From: Sediminicoccus rosea
GTDB lineage: Bacteria; Pseudomonadota; Alphaproteobacteria; Acetobacterales; Acetobacteraceae
DNA length: 64,000 bases
Reading direction: 5' to 3'
Assembly: GCF_033547095.1 (NCBI RefSeq)
Contig: NZ_CP137852.1
Location: 1,357,501-1,421,500, forward strand
The notes under the pieces were generated by a model. The model worked only from the letters and a program-made list of their open reading frames with translations. It was not told where the DNA came from and made no database searches. Within the stretch, counting starts at the first letter, position 1. Every line of letters begins with the position of its first letter. The position numbers were made by a program, and so were the translations under genes. Positions 35,526 to 44,709 of the stretch are shown in pieces.

Positions 35526-38213
35526 TCAATTTCCGAGCCTCTCGAGGATGGCCGGCACATGCACCTGGTCGCCCTTGTAGTTGCCGGTCAGCGCGTACAT
35601 CACGAGGTTGGCGCCGAAGCGGTAGGCGAGGATGCGCTGCCGCGCGCCGCCGGGGACCGCCGCATGCAAGTTCTGCCCGCGCGCATCCACCGCCCAGGCG
35701 CCCGCCCAGTCGTGCCCGCCGATGACGACGGGCGAGACGCTGTCATTGGCGCGGTCCTGCTCGCGGCTCACCCAGACCGTGCCGCCGGCGAAGCGGCCAG
35801 GCAATTCGGCCAGCAGGTAGAAGGCCCGGCGCAGCACATGCTCTTCGGGTACCGGCATGAGGGGCGGGATGGCGAGGCCCTGCGTCACGCGACGCAGCGC
35901 GGCCCGCGCGCCGGGCGCGAAGCCCTCGCCCGAGCCCTCGTCGCGCGTGTCGAAGAGGATGATGCCGCCATTCCGCATGAAGCCGTTGAGTGCCGCCGTG
36001 GCCGCGGCGTCGAGCGCTGGGGCGTCCGGGCGGATGGCGAAGTAGAGCAGCGGGTAGAAGCTCAGGTCATCGCGCCCCGGGGTGACCCCCACCGGGTCCG
36101 CCAGGGTCGCGGCGGTGCGGCGGTTCACGAAGTCGGAGAGACCGACCAGGCCCTGGCGCGTCGTCTCGTCCAGCGCCGCATCGCCGGTCAGCACGTAGCC
36201 GAGGCGCGTGACCAGCGCCGATTGCCCGGGATTCTCCTGCGCCATGGCAGGTGTGGCGCAGAGCAGCAGGGCGATGGCCGCGGCGCGGGCAGGCAGCAGC
36301 AGGCCGCGCAGCCGCAGCGAGACCAGCAGGTCCGCCGCCAGGATCAGCAGAGCCGCGGCCAGCAGCCAGGGGCCGAGGTCGCGCTCGGGCGGGATGCTTG
36401 CGATGGTGCGGAGCGTGGTGCCGGCCGGGGGCGGGGCGTGCAGGGCGGGGGCGGGCAGGGTCTCGCCCAGGTTCACGGCGCGGCGAAAGCCCTCGCCGCC
36501 CGCGGTCCCGTACCAGCCGGGCGGATGGCGTGCGGAGATCACCACCTCGCCGGCAGCGGGCAGCGGCTGGGCGCCGGGCGGTGGCGGCACGGCGCGGCCG
36601 AAGCCGTCCAGCGCCTCCAGCGGTGCGAGCATCGACTCGCCCTCGGTGCCCGCGACGCCGCCCGACAGCGCGACGAGGCGGCGCAGCATCTGCACGAAGA
36701 GGCCGGAGAGCGGCAGGTCCGACCATTCGGCGGTGGCGGTCACGTGGAACAGCACGATCCGCCCGGCGCCGCGCGTCTCGGCGGTCACCAGCGGCGTGCC
36801 GTCCGCGAGGCGCGCCCAGACGCGCTCTGCCAGGCGCGGCGAGGGTTCAGCCAGCACCTGGCGCTCGATCGTGACCTCGGCCGGCACGGCGAGGCCGGCG
36901 AAGGGGGAGCCCTCGGGGAAGGGGGCCAGGCGCTGCGGCTGCTCCCAGGAGAGGGAGCCGCCCAATTGCCGCTCGGCGCGGAGCTGCACCGGCAGCAGCG
37001 GGTCCGGCCGCTCCGCGAGGCGCGCGCCGGCGAAGCGGATGAGCAGCCCGCCCTGCTGGACGAAGCGGGTGAGGGCGGCCAGTTCCGGCCCTTCCGCCAC
37101 GGGCCGGTCGGCCAGGATGAGGACCGAGATGGGCCGCGCCAGCAGGCGCTCCACATCGCCCCGGCGCAGTTCGGCGAAGGGGGTGAGTGCGCGCTCGAGG
37201 TAAAAGAGGTCACCGATCAGCGGCGCGTCGGCGCCGTCCTCGGCGCCGGGCAGCAAGCCCACCGGGCGGCGGCGGAAGCGCTCGTCGAGCAGGACCACCG
37301 CCCCGGCGCCGTTCTCCTCCGCGAGGTCGAGGCGATGGACGCGGTTGCGGATCTCGGTCGGCAGTTCCAGCACCGCCTGCGCCTCGGTGGCGCCGGCGCC
37401 GAGTGCGAAGCTCGTGCGGGCCAGGGCGCGCCCATCCTGCGCGCGGGCGATCAGGTTCGCCTCGCCAGCCACCGGCACGGGGGACTGGCGCAGCGTCGCG
37501 ATCAGCCGGTCCCCCTCGGTGCGGGGCGGGGCGAGCAGGCGCACCGGGCGCTCCTCGGCGCGGGCCAGGGTGAGGGCGGGGCCGAGCCGCGCCATCAGCG
37601 CCGCGGCCGCCGCCCCGTCATGATGGGCGAGGCCGTCGGAGAGATAGAGCGCGGAGAAGCGAGCTGGCTCGCTGCGGCTCCAGGCCTCGAGGGCGGCCAG
37701 CGCTGCCGCGCGCTCGGGCGGCCAGGCGCGCGGGCGCAGCGCGGCGAGGCGGGGGGCAAGGTCGCCTGCCGGCATGGGGCCGATCACCCGGGGCGCGGCC
37801 GCGCCCTCGCCCGGCGCCGTGGTCAGCAGGGCGGCGGGTCGCCCCTCGCGCCCCGCGCGGTCCAGCTCGGCCTGGGCGATGGCGATGCGCAGCGGCCAGT
37901 CGGGCCCGGAGGCCCAGCCATCATCCAGCACCAGCAGCAGCGTGCCCGCGCCCGCGGCATCGCCGCCCGGCCCCAGCACCGGGCGGGCGAGGCCCAGGAT
38001 GAGCAGGGCGGCGGCCGCGATCCGCATCAGCAGAACCCACCAGGGCGTGCGGGCGGGCGTCTCCTCGGCCAGCGGCAGGTCGCGCAGCAGCATCGCGGCC
38101 GGGAAATCCATCCGGCGTGGCTGCGGGGGCGTGACGCGCAGCAGCCACCAGAGCAGCGGCAGGGCCGGCAGGGCGAGCAGCAGCCAGGGGGCGGCGAAGG
38201 AGATCATGCCCAT
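35526..38213 (-). CDS. BatA/DUF4159 membrane protein
   Basis: An 895-residue inner-membrane protein. The N-terminal BatA (aerotolerance-regulator) domain has its first helix in MISFAAPWLLLALPALPLLW and the conserved RRMDFPAAMLLRDLPLAEE. A VWA-like region follows, then further helices near residues 630-690. The C-terminal DUF4159 domain (about 690-895) has LSFYPLLYFAIRPDAPAL, GGIILFDTRDEG and YALTGNYKGDQVHVPAILER. The ATG at 38213 follows the DUF58 stop by 4 bases. These proteins form envelope complexes with MoxR ATPases and DUF58 proteins; what they assemble or sense is unknown. Confidence 0.86.
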   Translation of the reverse strand: MGMISFAAPWLLLALPALPLLWWLLRVTPPQPRRMDFPAAMLLRDLPLAEETPARTPWWVLLMRIAAAALLILGLARPVLGPGGDAAGAGTLLLVLDDGWASGPDWPLRIAIAQAELDRAGREGRPAALLTTAPGEGAAAPRVIGPMPAGDLAPRLAALRPRAWPPERAAALAALEAWSRSEPARFSALYLSDGLAHHDGAAAAALMARLGPALTLARAEERPVRLLAPPRTEGDRLIATLRQSPVPVAGEANLIARAQDGRALARTSFALGAGATEAQAVLELPTEIRNRVHRLDLAEENGAGAVVLLDERFRRRPVGLLPGAEDGADAPLIGDLFYLERALTPFAELRRGDVERLLARPISVLILADRPVAEGPELAALTRFVQQGGLLIRFAGARLAERPDPLLPVQLRAERQLGGSLSWEQPQRLAPFPEGSPFAGLAVPAEVTIERQVLAEPSPRLAERVWARLADGTPLVTAETRGAGRIVLFHVTATAEWSDLPLSGLFVQMLRRLVALSGGVAGTEGESMLAPLEALDGFGRAVPPPPGAQPLPAAGEVVISARHPPGWYGTAGGEGFRRAVNLGETLPAPALHAPPPAGTTLRTIASIPPERDLGPWLLAAALLILAADLLVSLRLRGLLLPARAAAIALLLCATPAMAQENPGQSALVTRLGYVLTGDAALDETTRQGLVGLSDFVNRRTAATLADPVGVTPGRDDLSFYPLLYFAIRPDAPALDAAATAALNGFMRNGGIILFDTRDEGSGEGFAPGARAALRRVTQGLAIPPLMPVPEEHVLRRAFYLLAELPGRFAGGTVWVSREQDRANDSVSPVVIGGHDWAGAWAVDARGQNLHAAVPGGARQRILAYRFGANLVMYALTGNYKGDQVHVPAILERLGN

Positions 38214-38217
38214 GGGC

Positions 38218-39096
38218 TCATGATGGCGCCAGGGCCTGCCACAGCGCCAGCAGGGCGGCATGCGGCGGGTGGTCCGTGCGATGGGTGGAGAAGCCCCAGC
38301 CCGCGGCCCGCGCCATGGTGGCGATGCCGGCCCGATGCGCGGCCAGGCGCTCGGCATAGAGCGGGCGGATGGTCTCCACGCGTGGCACCAGCAGCGGCGC
38401 CTCGCCCTCCAGCCCGTCGAAGCGGATGCGGCCGGCATAGGGCAGCGTCTCTTCCGCCGGGTCCATCACCTGGAGCAGCTGGCCGCGCACCGGGCGCGCG
38501 GCGAAGCTCGAGAGCGCGGCCTGGATTTCCGGGATGGGCTGGAGGAAATCGCCGATCATGACGAGGCGCGCATGGCGCGGCACGGCCATGTCCAGCCCGG
38601 ACGCGTCCGCCGCCTTCCCGCGCAGCAGCGCCATGGCTAGGGCCGGCAGGGCCGCGCGGCCCATGAAGGCGCGCCGGTCGCCCTGCACCAGCCGCACGCG
38701 CTCTCCGCCGCGCAGCAGCAGGGAGGCGAGGGCGAGCAGCAGCAGGTCGGCGCGCTCCGCCTTGGTCTCCAGGCCGCGGCCGGAACGCCAGTCCATGGAG
38801 GGCGAGGGGTCACGCCAGAGCAGCACGGTCTGCGCCGCCTCCCACTCCGTCTCGCGCACGAAGAGGCGGTCGGCCTTGGCGCTCTGGCGCCAATCCACGC
38901 TCGCCGCCGCGTCGCCCGTCGTGTAGGGGCGGAATTGCCAGAAGGCATCGCCATGGCCGGAACGGCGCCGGCCATGGACGCCCTGCATCACGGTCGCCGC
39001 GATTCGCTCGGCCGCGACGACGAGAGGCGGCAGCCGGGCGGCGGCCGCCTCCGCCCGGGCGGGCGAGGCGGGGGCCGGGGTGGCCAGCTCAGCCAA
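38218..39096 (-). CDS. DUF58 (VWA-like) protein
   Basis: A 292-residue soluble DUF58 protein. The family signature RRSGHGDAFWQFRPYTTGDA, then SVDWRQSAK, is clear, followed by a VWA-like core with MIDAS motif DPSPSM in LLWRDPSPSMDW. DUF58 proteins are the standard partner of MoxR ATPases, probably delivering or loading a metal-dependent complex. The only plausible start is TTG 39096, 8 bases inside the end of the moxR gene; no ATG or GTG occurs in frame before the conserved part. The gene is therefore coupled to moxR. Confidence 0.87.
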   Translation of the reverse strand: MAELATPAPASPARAEAAAARLPPLVVAAERIAATVMQGVHGRRRSGHGDAFWQFRPYTTGDAAASVDWRQSAKADRLFVRETEWEAAQTVLLWRDPSPSMDWRSGRGLETKAERADLLLLALASLLLRGGERVRLVQGDRRAFMGRAALPALAMALLRGKAADASGLDMAVPRHARLVMIGDFLQPIPEIQAALSSFAARPVRGQLLQVMDPAEETLPYAGRIRFDGLEGEAPLLVPRVETIRPLYAERLAAHRAGIATMARAAGWGFSTHRTDHPPHAALLALWQALAPS

Positions 39097-40084
39097 GGCC
39101 GGCCTTCAGCTCGGCGATCACGTCGGCGAGCTTCACGCCATCGGCCCGGGCCGCGAAGGAGAGAGCCATGCGATGGCGCAGCACCGGCTCGGCCAGGGCC
39201 AGCACGTCGTCCAGGCTCGGCGAGAGGCGGCCATCCAGCACGGCGCGCGCGCGGGTGGCGAGCATGAGCGCCTGGGCCGCACGCGGGCCGGGACCCCAGG
39301 CCAGGTTCTCGCGCACGCTGGGCAGGCCATCGGGGCCGGGGCGCGCGCCGCGCACCAGCTTCATGATGGCGTCCACCACCTGCTCGCCCACCGGGATGCG
39401 GCGGATCAGCTGCTGCGCCGCGATGAGTTCCTGCGCCGTCATGGCCGGCGTGGCGCGCGCCTCGCTGGCGCCGGTGGTGGCGAGCAGCATGGCGCGCTCG
39501 GCCTCCTCGCTCGGGTAGTCCACCTCGACTTCGAGCAGGAAGCGGTCGAGCTGTGCCTCGGGCAGGGGGTAGGTGCCTTCCTGCTCGATCGGGTTCTGCG
39601 TGGCGAGGACGTGGAAAGGCTCGGGCAGGGGCATGACCTGGCCGCCGATCGCCACCTTGTGCTCCTGCATGGCCTGCAGCAGGGCGGACTGGGTGCGCGG
39701 CGAGGCGCGGTTGATCTCGTCGGCCATCAGCAGCTGGCAGAAGACCGGGCCGGGCAGGAAGCGGAAGGCACGCTTGCCGTCCGCCCCTTCTTCCAGCACC
39801 TCGCTACCCAGGATGTCGGCCGGCATGAGGTCGGGGGTGAACTGCACGCGGCGTTCGTCGAGGCCCATCACCGTGCCCAGCGTCTGCACCAGCTTCGTCT
39901 TGCCAAGGCCGGGGACGCCCACCAGCAGCACATGGCCGCCGGAGAGCAAGGTGATGAGGACCTGGTCCACCACCTCCTCCTGGCCGAAGATCACCCGCCC
40001 GATGGAGGCGCGGGCCTTCTGCAGGCGCGCGCCCAGGGATTCGATCTCGGTCATCAACGAATTGCTGTCTGCCACTTCACCCAT
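39089..40084 (-). CDS. MoxR-family AAA+ ATPase
   Basis: A 331-residue MoxR ATPase with Walker A GVPGLGKT (56-63), Walker B LLMADEINRASP, sensor-1 HVLATQNPIEQEGTYPLPEA and the C-terminal lid. MoxR proteins act as chaperone-like ATPases that insert metal ions or assemble complexes together with VWA-domain partners, which here are the next three genes. The ATG at 40084 (MGEVADSNSLMTEIE) is the best start; an internal ATG at M11 is possible. It heads a leftward operon divergent from the DUF1285-cca operon, with 166 bases between the starts. Confidence 0.93.
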   Translation of the reverse strand: MGEVADSNSLMTEIESLGARLQKARASIGRVIFGQEEVVDQVLITLLSGGHVLLVGVPGLGKTKLVQTLGTVMGLDERRVQFTPDLMPADILGSEVLEEGADGKRAFRFLPGPVFCQLLMADEINRASPRTQSALLQAMQEHKVAIGGQVMPLPEPFHVLATQNPIEQEGTYPLPEAQLDRFLLEVEVDYPSEEAERAMLLATTGASEARATPAMTAQELIAAQQLIRRIPVGEQVVDAIMKLVRGARPGPDGLPSVRENLAWGPGPRAAQALMLATRARAVLDGRLSPSLDDVLALAEPVLRHRMALSFAARADGVKLADVIAELKAGLG

Positions 40085-40250
40085 GTGGTTGCTGTTCCCA
40101 TATTGACGAGGTGCGGGGGGCGATGCTGCGCTGGGTGTCATCGCCGAACCACACGGTGGATTGCCAGGGAAGACTATGCCGCCCCATCGCCGGATCAAAG
40201 CATCGAAAATGACACCCGCCCCGGAATGGGCGCGCCGGAGTGATGATTCC

Positions 40251-40829
40251 GTGAGCAACCCGCCCTCTGCCGCCACCCCGGTGGCCGCCCCGCCGCGGAC
40301 GCCGGGCGCCAAGCGTGACTGCGGCGATCTCGACATGCGGATCGCGCGCGACGGCACCTGGTACTACAAGGGCAGTCCGATCGGCCGGAAGGAACTGGTC
40401 TGCCTGTTCGCCAGCGTGTTGAAGCGCGAACCCGATGGCAGCTACCTGCTGGAGACGCCCGTCGAGCGCGGGCGGATCGAGGTGGAGGACGCGCCCTTCG
40501 TCGCCGTCGAGATGGTCTGGCGCGATTGCGAATGCGGCGGCGCCGTCCGGCAATGCCTCAGCTTCCGCACCAATTGCGACGAGGTGGTGCCCGCCAACGC
40601 CGAGCACCCGATCCGCGTGCAGCTCTGCCCCCGCACGCGCGAGCCGCGGCCCTACATCATGGTCCGTCCCGGGCTCGAGGCGAAGATCAACCGCGCCGTC
40701 TTCTACGAGATGGTGGCGCTCGCCGTCACCGAGACGGTGGATGGCCGCGACCTGATGGGCGTCTGGAGCGAGGGCGTCTTCTTCCCGATCGACGAGGCGG
40801 TGGCGGATCCCGTGCTGGCGGCGGAGTGA
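40251..40829 (+). CDS. DUF1285 family protein
   Basis: A 192-residue protein of the DUF1285 family, recognised by CGDLDMRIARDGTWYYKGSP, IGRKELVCLFASVLKRE, then GSYLLETPVERGRIEVEDAP and AVFYEMVALAV. The function is unknown; it is widely conserved in alphaproteobacteria next to Nudix/cca genes. The GTG at 40251 gives a conserved-length product; ATG 40209 would add 14 residues. It opens an operon in which every next gene to cca overlaps the previous by 1-4 bases, so it is probably expressed with RNA-maturation functions. Confidence 0.83.
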   Translation: MSNPPSAATPVAAPPRTPGAKRDCGDLDMRIARDGTWYYKGSPIGRKELVCLFASVLKREPDGSYLLETPVERGRIEVEDAPFVAVEMVWRDCECGGAVRQCLSFRTNCDEVVPANAEHPIRVQLCPRTREPRPYIMVRPGLEAKINRAVFYEMVALAVTETVDGRDLMGVWSEGVFFPIDEAVADPVLAAE

Positions 40830-41419
40830 ACGCGGCCTCCCTGCGCGCGCGGCTGAACCATCCCGGTTTCCTCGATTCCCTGCCGCCCACTACCAGCGAT
40901 GACGGCGCGCTGCCCCATGCGGGCGCGATCAAGCCGGCGGCGGTGCTGGTGCCCCTCATCCTGCATGATGACGCGCCCTCCGTGCTGCTGACCTGCCGCG
41001 CGGCGCATCTCAACAACCATGCGGGGCAGGTCAGCTTCCCCGGTGGCCGCATCGAGCCGGGCGAGACGCCGGAGGCCGCGGCGCTGCGCGAAAGCGCCGA
41101 GGAGATCGGCCTCGATCCCCGCTGGCCTTTGCTGGCCGGTCGCATGCCCTCCCACCGCACCGGCACCGGCTACGAGATCACGCCCATCATCGGCATGCTG
41201 GAACCTGGCTTCACCCTGATGCCCGATCCGGCGGAGGTGGCGGCTGCCTTCGAATTCCCGCTCTCCGTCCTGCTCGACCCCGAAGCCCCACGCCGTGAGC
41301 GGAAGGAGTGGAAGGGCCGCATGCGCGAATACTGGGTCTGGCCGCATGGCGAATATTTCATCTGGGGTGCGACGGCCACCATCCTGGTCAATCTGGCGCG
41401 TGGCCTGCGGGAGGCCTGA
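40826..41419 (+). CDS. CoA pyrophosphatase, Nudix hydrolase (NudL/YeaB-like)
   Basis: A 197-residue Nudix hydrolase. The Nudix box is GRIEPGETPEAAALRESAEE followed by IGL, and the preceding HAGQVSFPGGR plus the upstream AAVLVPLILHDDAPSVLLT are typical of CoA diphosphatases (YeaB/NudL type), which cut CoA to 3',5'-ADP and phosphopantetheine. The GTG at 40826 overlaps the DUF1285 stop (GTGA) and gives the usual N-terminus (NAASLRARLNHPGFL). ADP-ribose or dinucleotide activity cannot be excluded. Confidence 0.9.
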   Translation: MNAASLRARLNHPGFLDSLPPTTSDDGALPHAGAIKPAAVLVPLILHDDAPSVLLTCRAAHLNNHAGQVSFPGGRIEPGETPEAAALRESAEEIGLDPRWPLLAGRMPSHRTGTGYEITPIIGMLEPGFTLMPDPAEVAAAFEFPLSVLLDPEAPRRERKEWKGRMREYWVWPHGEYFIWGATATILVNLARGLREA

Positions 41420-41673
41420 TGGCCGCACTGCTGGAATTCTCCCTCTTCGCCCTGCCCTTCCTGGTCTACCTCGCCTGGTGGCGCGTGTCCGGGCGGAAGC
41501 CGGGGCATGAGCCCTCCCGCCGCATCCTGACGCTGGCCGCCATCGGCGTCGCCTGCGGCGTGGCGGGCGCGGTCTATTACGGCCTCTCCCGCAGCTTCGA
41601 GCGCGGCGAGCGCTATGTGCCGGCGCGGATCGAGCGCGGCGTGATCACGCCGGGCGAGGGCGTCTCGCGGTGA
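41419..41673 (+). CDS. Small two-helix membrane protein, DUF6111-like
   Basis: An 84-residue membrane protein with two helices (residues about 5-21, EFSLFALPFLVYLAWWR, and 37-56, LTLAAIGVACGVAGAVYYGL), a basic loop, and a short C-terminal RGVITPGEGVSR tail. The size, topology and position between a Nudix hydrolase and cca match the alphaproteobacterial DUF6111 family; I assign it by context as much as by sequence. Function is unknown. The ATG overlaps the Nudix stop by one base and the stop overlaps the cca GTG start, so it is tightly coupled. Confidence 0.65.
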   Translation: MAALLEFSLFALPFLVYLAWWRVSGRKPGHEPSRRILTLAAIGVACGVAGAVYYGLSRSFERGERYVPARIERGVITPGEGVSR

Positions 41674-42872
41674 GCCTGCCGGCCTATCTCCGTGCTGAGG
41701 GGCCGCAGCGCGTCTTCGCTGCCCTGCCCGGCGCGCGCGCGGTCGGTGGCTGCGTGCGGGACGCGCTGGCTGGACTGTCCGTGCATGACCTCGACATGGC
41801 CGCGCCATTTCCGCCCGAGGTGATCGCCGAACGGCTCGCCGCCGCCGGGTTCCGCGTCTTCGAGACCGGGCTGAAGCACGGGACCGTGACCGCCGTGCTG
41901 GGCGGTGCGCCCATCGAGGTGACCTCGCTGCGCCGCGACGTCACGACCGATGGCCGCCACGCTGAGGTGGAATGGACCACCGATTGGGATGAGGACGCCG
42001 CCCGGCGCGATTTCACGATCAACGCCATGTCCATGGGCGGCGATGGCGTGCTGCATGACCCCTTCGGCGGTCAGGCCGACCTTGTCGCGCGGCGCGTGCG
42101 CTTCGTGGGCGATGCGGACCAGCGCCTGCGCGAGGACTATCTGCGCGCCTTGCGCTTCTTCCGCTTCCAGGCGCGCTATGGCGGCCCGGTGCCCGATGCC
42201 GAGGCGGTGCGCGCCATCCGCGCCGCCGTGCCCGGCCTGGCCCGGCTTTCGGCCGAGCGGGTCTGGAGCGAGATCAAGCGGCTGATGGCCGCGCCCGACC
42301 CGCGCGAGGCGCTGCGCCTCATGGCCGAGACCGGCGTGCTCCCCGCCGTGCTGCCCGAGGCGGGCGAGGTCGCGCGGCTGAATCTCGCGCTCTCCCGCGG
42401 CGTCACGGAGGTCGTGCTGCGCATGGCCATGCTGCTGCCGGTGGGCACCGACATCACCGCTCTTGCTTCCCGCCTGCGCCTCTCGGGCGAGGAGGCGGCC
42501 CGGTTGCGCGCGCTGCACGCCATCGCCGACGCTCCCGCGCCCCATGAGCGGGACCCCGACACGCTGCGCCGCTTTGCCGCCCGGGCGCGCATCCGCAGCG
42601 AGGCGGCGCAGCCGGCGGAGATCCTGCTGGTGGCGGCCGCCGCGCATCCGCACGAGGATTATGCCGGCCTGCTGGCCGCCATGCCCCCCGGGCTCGGCCC
42701 CGCCTTTCCGCTGCAGGGGCGCGATGCGCTGGCGCTCGGCCTGCCGCATGGCCCGCGCATCGGCCAATTGCTCGCCGCCGCGCGGGAGTGGTGGCTGGCG
42801 GGCGGCGCCAAGGCGGACCATGCCGCCTGCCTGGAACAACTGCGGCAACTGGCCGAAGCCGAGACTTCCTGA
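41670..42872 (+). CDS. cca: CCA tRNA nucleotidyltransferase (class II poly(A) polymerase family)
   Basis: A 400-residue nucleotidyltransferase. The N-terminal catalytic motif GGCVRDALAG, the metal-binding DLDMA (DxD), then ARRDFTINAMSM and the 'RREDYLRALR'-type motif (QRLREDYLRALRFFRFQARY) are those of CCA-adding enzymes/poly(A) polymerases. It repairs or adds the 3' CCA of tRNA; the lack of an HD domain means no phosphatase function. The GTG at 41670 overlaps the previous stop (GTGA). No tRNA gene is present in the window. The next gene (MsbA-like) follows after 14 bases. Confidence 0.93.
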   Translation: MSLPAYLRAEGPQRVFAALPGARAVGGCVRDALAGLSVHDLDMAAPFPPEVIAERLAAAGFRVFETGLKHGTVTAVLGGAPIEVTSLRRDVTTDGRHAEVEWTTDWDEDAARRDFTINAMSMGGDGVLHDPFGGQADLVARRVRFVGDADQRLREDYLRALRFFRFQARYGGPVPDAEAVRAIRAAVPGLARLSAERVWSEIKRLMAAPDPREALRLMAETGVLPAVLPEAGEVARLNLALSRGVTEVVLRMAMLLPVGTDITALASRLRLSGEEAARLRALHAIADAPAPHERDPDTLRRFAARARIRSEAAQPAEILLVAAAAHPHEDYAGLLAAMPPGLGPAFPLQGRDALALGLPHGPRIGQLLAAAREWWLAGGAKADHAACLEQLRQLAEAETS

Positions 42873-42886
42873 TAGCGGGTCGCCGC

Positions 42887-44635
42887 ATGAGCAAGCCTGC
42901 CGCCTCGATCCCCCTGATCCGCCGCTTCTGGCGGGAACACCTGTTCGAGCAGAAGAAGCGGCTCGCGCTCGCCGTCCTCTTCACCATCGGACTCGCCGGC
43001 ATCACGGCGCTCTACCCGATCATCATCCAGCAGAGCTTCGACAAATTCGGCCAGGGCGACACAAGCGTGCTCTGGATGCTGCCGCCGCTGATCATCCTGG
43101 TGACGGCGCTGCGCGGCGGCTTCATGTATCTGCAGCAGATCACCATGCAGGCGGCGGTGCTGCGCAGCATCGAGCATCTGCAGAACAGCCTCTTCGTCGC
43201 ACTCACCCGCGCCGACTACGCGACGGTGGCGGCCGAGGCGCCGGCCCGCCATGCCAGCCGCTTCACCACCGACGCCACCCAGATCCGCGAGGCGCTGGCG
43301 CGCAGCGTGAACGGCATGGGCGATGTGCTGACCATCATCGGCCTCGTTGCCTCAATGATCTGGCTCGACTGGGAATTGGCGTTGATGGCGGCGCTGCTCT
43401 ACCCCATCGCCGCTTGGCCGATCCTGACGCTGGGCAAGCGCATCCGCCGCGCCTCCTCCGGCATGCAGGACCGTGTGGGCGAGACGAACGCGCTGCTGAA
43501 TGAGAGCTTCGCCGCGGCGCGCGTGGTCCGCACCTACCGGCTGGAAGGCCAGGAGGAGACGCGCGCGCAGAAGGCCTTCGCGGACCTGCGCGCGAGCCTC
43601 TATCGCATCGCCTCCACCCGCGCCCGGGTGGATCCGATCCTGGAAGTGCTGGGCGGGCTTACCGTGGCGCTGGTGCTCGGCTTCGTCGGCTGGCGCGTCT
43701 CCAGCGGTATGGGCACGATCGGCGAATTCACCGGCTTCGTCGCCGCCGTGCTGATCGCGGCGCGGCCGGTGCGCTCGCTGGGGTCGTTGAACGCCGCCTT
43801 GCAGGAGGGGCTGGCCGGCCTCGCGCGCGTCTTCTCCATTATGGATGCGAAGCGCACCATCACGGAGGCGCCGGATGCCCAGCCCCTGCCGGCCGGCAAG
43901 GGCGAGGTGGTGTTTGACCGCGTGGCCTTCCGCTACGCGGGCAGCGAGGCCAGCGCCATCACGGAGCTGAGCTTCACGGCGAAGCCGGGCGAGACGGTGG
44001 CGCTGGTCGGCCCCTCGGGCGCGGGAAAATCCACCGCCATCACGCTGCTGCCGCGCCTCTTCGACGCGACGGGCGGACACATCACGCTGGACGGCGCCGA
44101 CCTGCGCGCGCTGAAGATCGCCTCCCTGCGCGACGCCATCGCCTATGTGGGGCAGGAGGCGGTGCTTTTCGACGATACGGCCTTCGCCAACATCGCCTGC
44201 GGTCGCCCGGGTGCGACGCGGGAGGAGGTGGAGGAGGCCGCGCGCGCCGCCCAGGCGCATGGCTTCATCGCCGCCCTTCCTGCCGGCTACGACACGCCGC
44301 TCGGCCCCTCGGGCGGGCGGCTCTCGGGTGGGCAGCGCCAGCGCGTCAGCCTGGCCCGCGCCCTGCTGCGCAATCCGCGCGTGCTGCTGCTGGACGAGGC
44401 GACCAGCGCGCTCGATGCCGAGAACGAGGCCGCGGTGCAGGCCGCGCTCGAGACGCTGCGTGCGGGGCGCACCACCCTCGTCATCGCGCATCGCCTCGCC
44501 ACCGTGCAGAAGGCGGACCGCATCGTGGTGATGGAGGAAGGGCGCGCCATCGAGCAGGGCACGCATGCCGAGCTGATGGCGATGGATGGGCTCTACGCCC
44601 GCCTGGTGCGGACGCAGGCCTTCGTCGCGGAGTGA
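42887..44635 (+). CDS. MsbA-like ABC exporter (lipid A/phospholipid flippase family)
   Basis: A 582-residue half-transporter with six membrane helices (about 25-300) fused to an ATPase domain. It has Walker A GPSGAGKS, Q-loop YVGQEAVLFDDT, signature [14 protein letters not shown], and Walker B LLLDEATSALDAENE with D-loop. The sequence is of the MsbA/LipidA-export group, which flips lipid A core or other lipids to the outer leaflet as a homodimer; related multidrug exporters are a lesser alternative. The ATG at 42887 follows cca by 14 bases and puts residue 1 near the first helix. It ends the operon; a strong hairpin follows. Confidence 0.88.
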   Translation: MSKPAASIPLIRRFWREHLFEQKKRLALAVLFTIGLAGITALYPIIIQQSFDKFGQGDTSVLWMLPPLIILVTALRGGFMYLQQITMQAAVLRSIEHLQNSLFVALTRADYATVAAEAPARHASRFTTDATQIREALARSVNGMGDVLTIIGLVASMIWLDWELALMAALLYPIAAWPILTLGKRIRRASSGMQDRVGETNALLNESFAAARVVRTYRLEGQEETRAQKAFADLRASLYRIASTRARVDPILEVLGGLTVALVLGFVGWRVSSGMGTIGEFTGFVAAVLIAARPVRSLGSLNAALQEGLAGLARVFSIMDAKRTITEAPDAQPLPAGKGEVVFDRVAFRYAGSEASAITELSFTAKPGETVALVGPSGAGKSTAITLLPRLFDATGGHITLDGADLRALKIASLRDAIAYVGQEAVLFDDTAFANIACGRPGATREEVEEAARAAQAHGFIAALPAGYDTPLGPSGGRLSGGQRQRVSLARALLRNPRVLLLDEATSALDAENEAAVQAALETLRAGRTTLVIAHRLATVQKADRIVVMEEGRAIEQGTHAELMAMDGLYARLVRTQAFVAE

Positions 44636-44645
44636 GGGCGTGAAG

Positions 44646-44668
44646 GCGAGAGGGCGCTGCCCTCTCGC
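44646..44668. terminator. 10-bp hairpin after the MsbA-like gene
   Basis: GCGAGAGGGC (44646-44655) and GCCCTCTCGC (44659-44668) form a perfect 10-bp stem with a GCT loop, 10 bases after the stop codon and between convergent genes. No T-run follows, but the strength and position favour transcript termination or 3' protection. Confidence 0.55.
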
Positions 44669-44709
44669 GCTGTACCGCCAAGCAACCCGTTTTGCTGGAT
44701 CTTCCGGCG

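Noticed and set aside
35559-38561. 1000-codon open frame on the plus strand opposite the BatA/DUF4159 gene
   Set aside because: Low-complexity Arg/Gln/Gly protein without domains; the minus-strand product has clear signatures.
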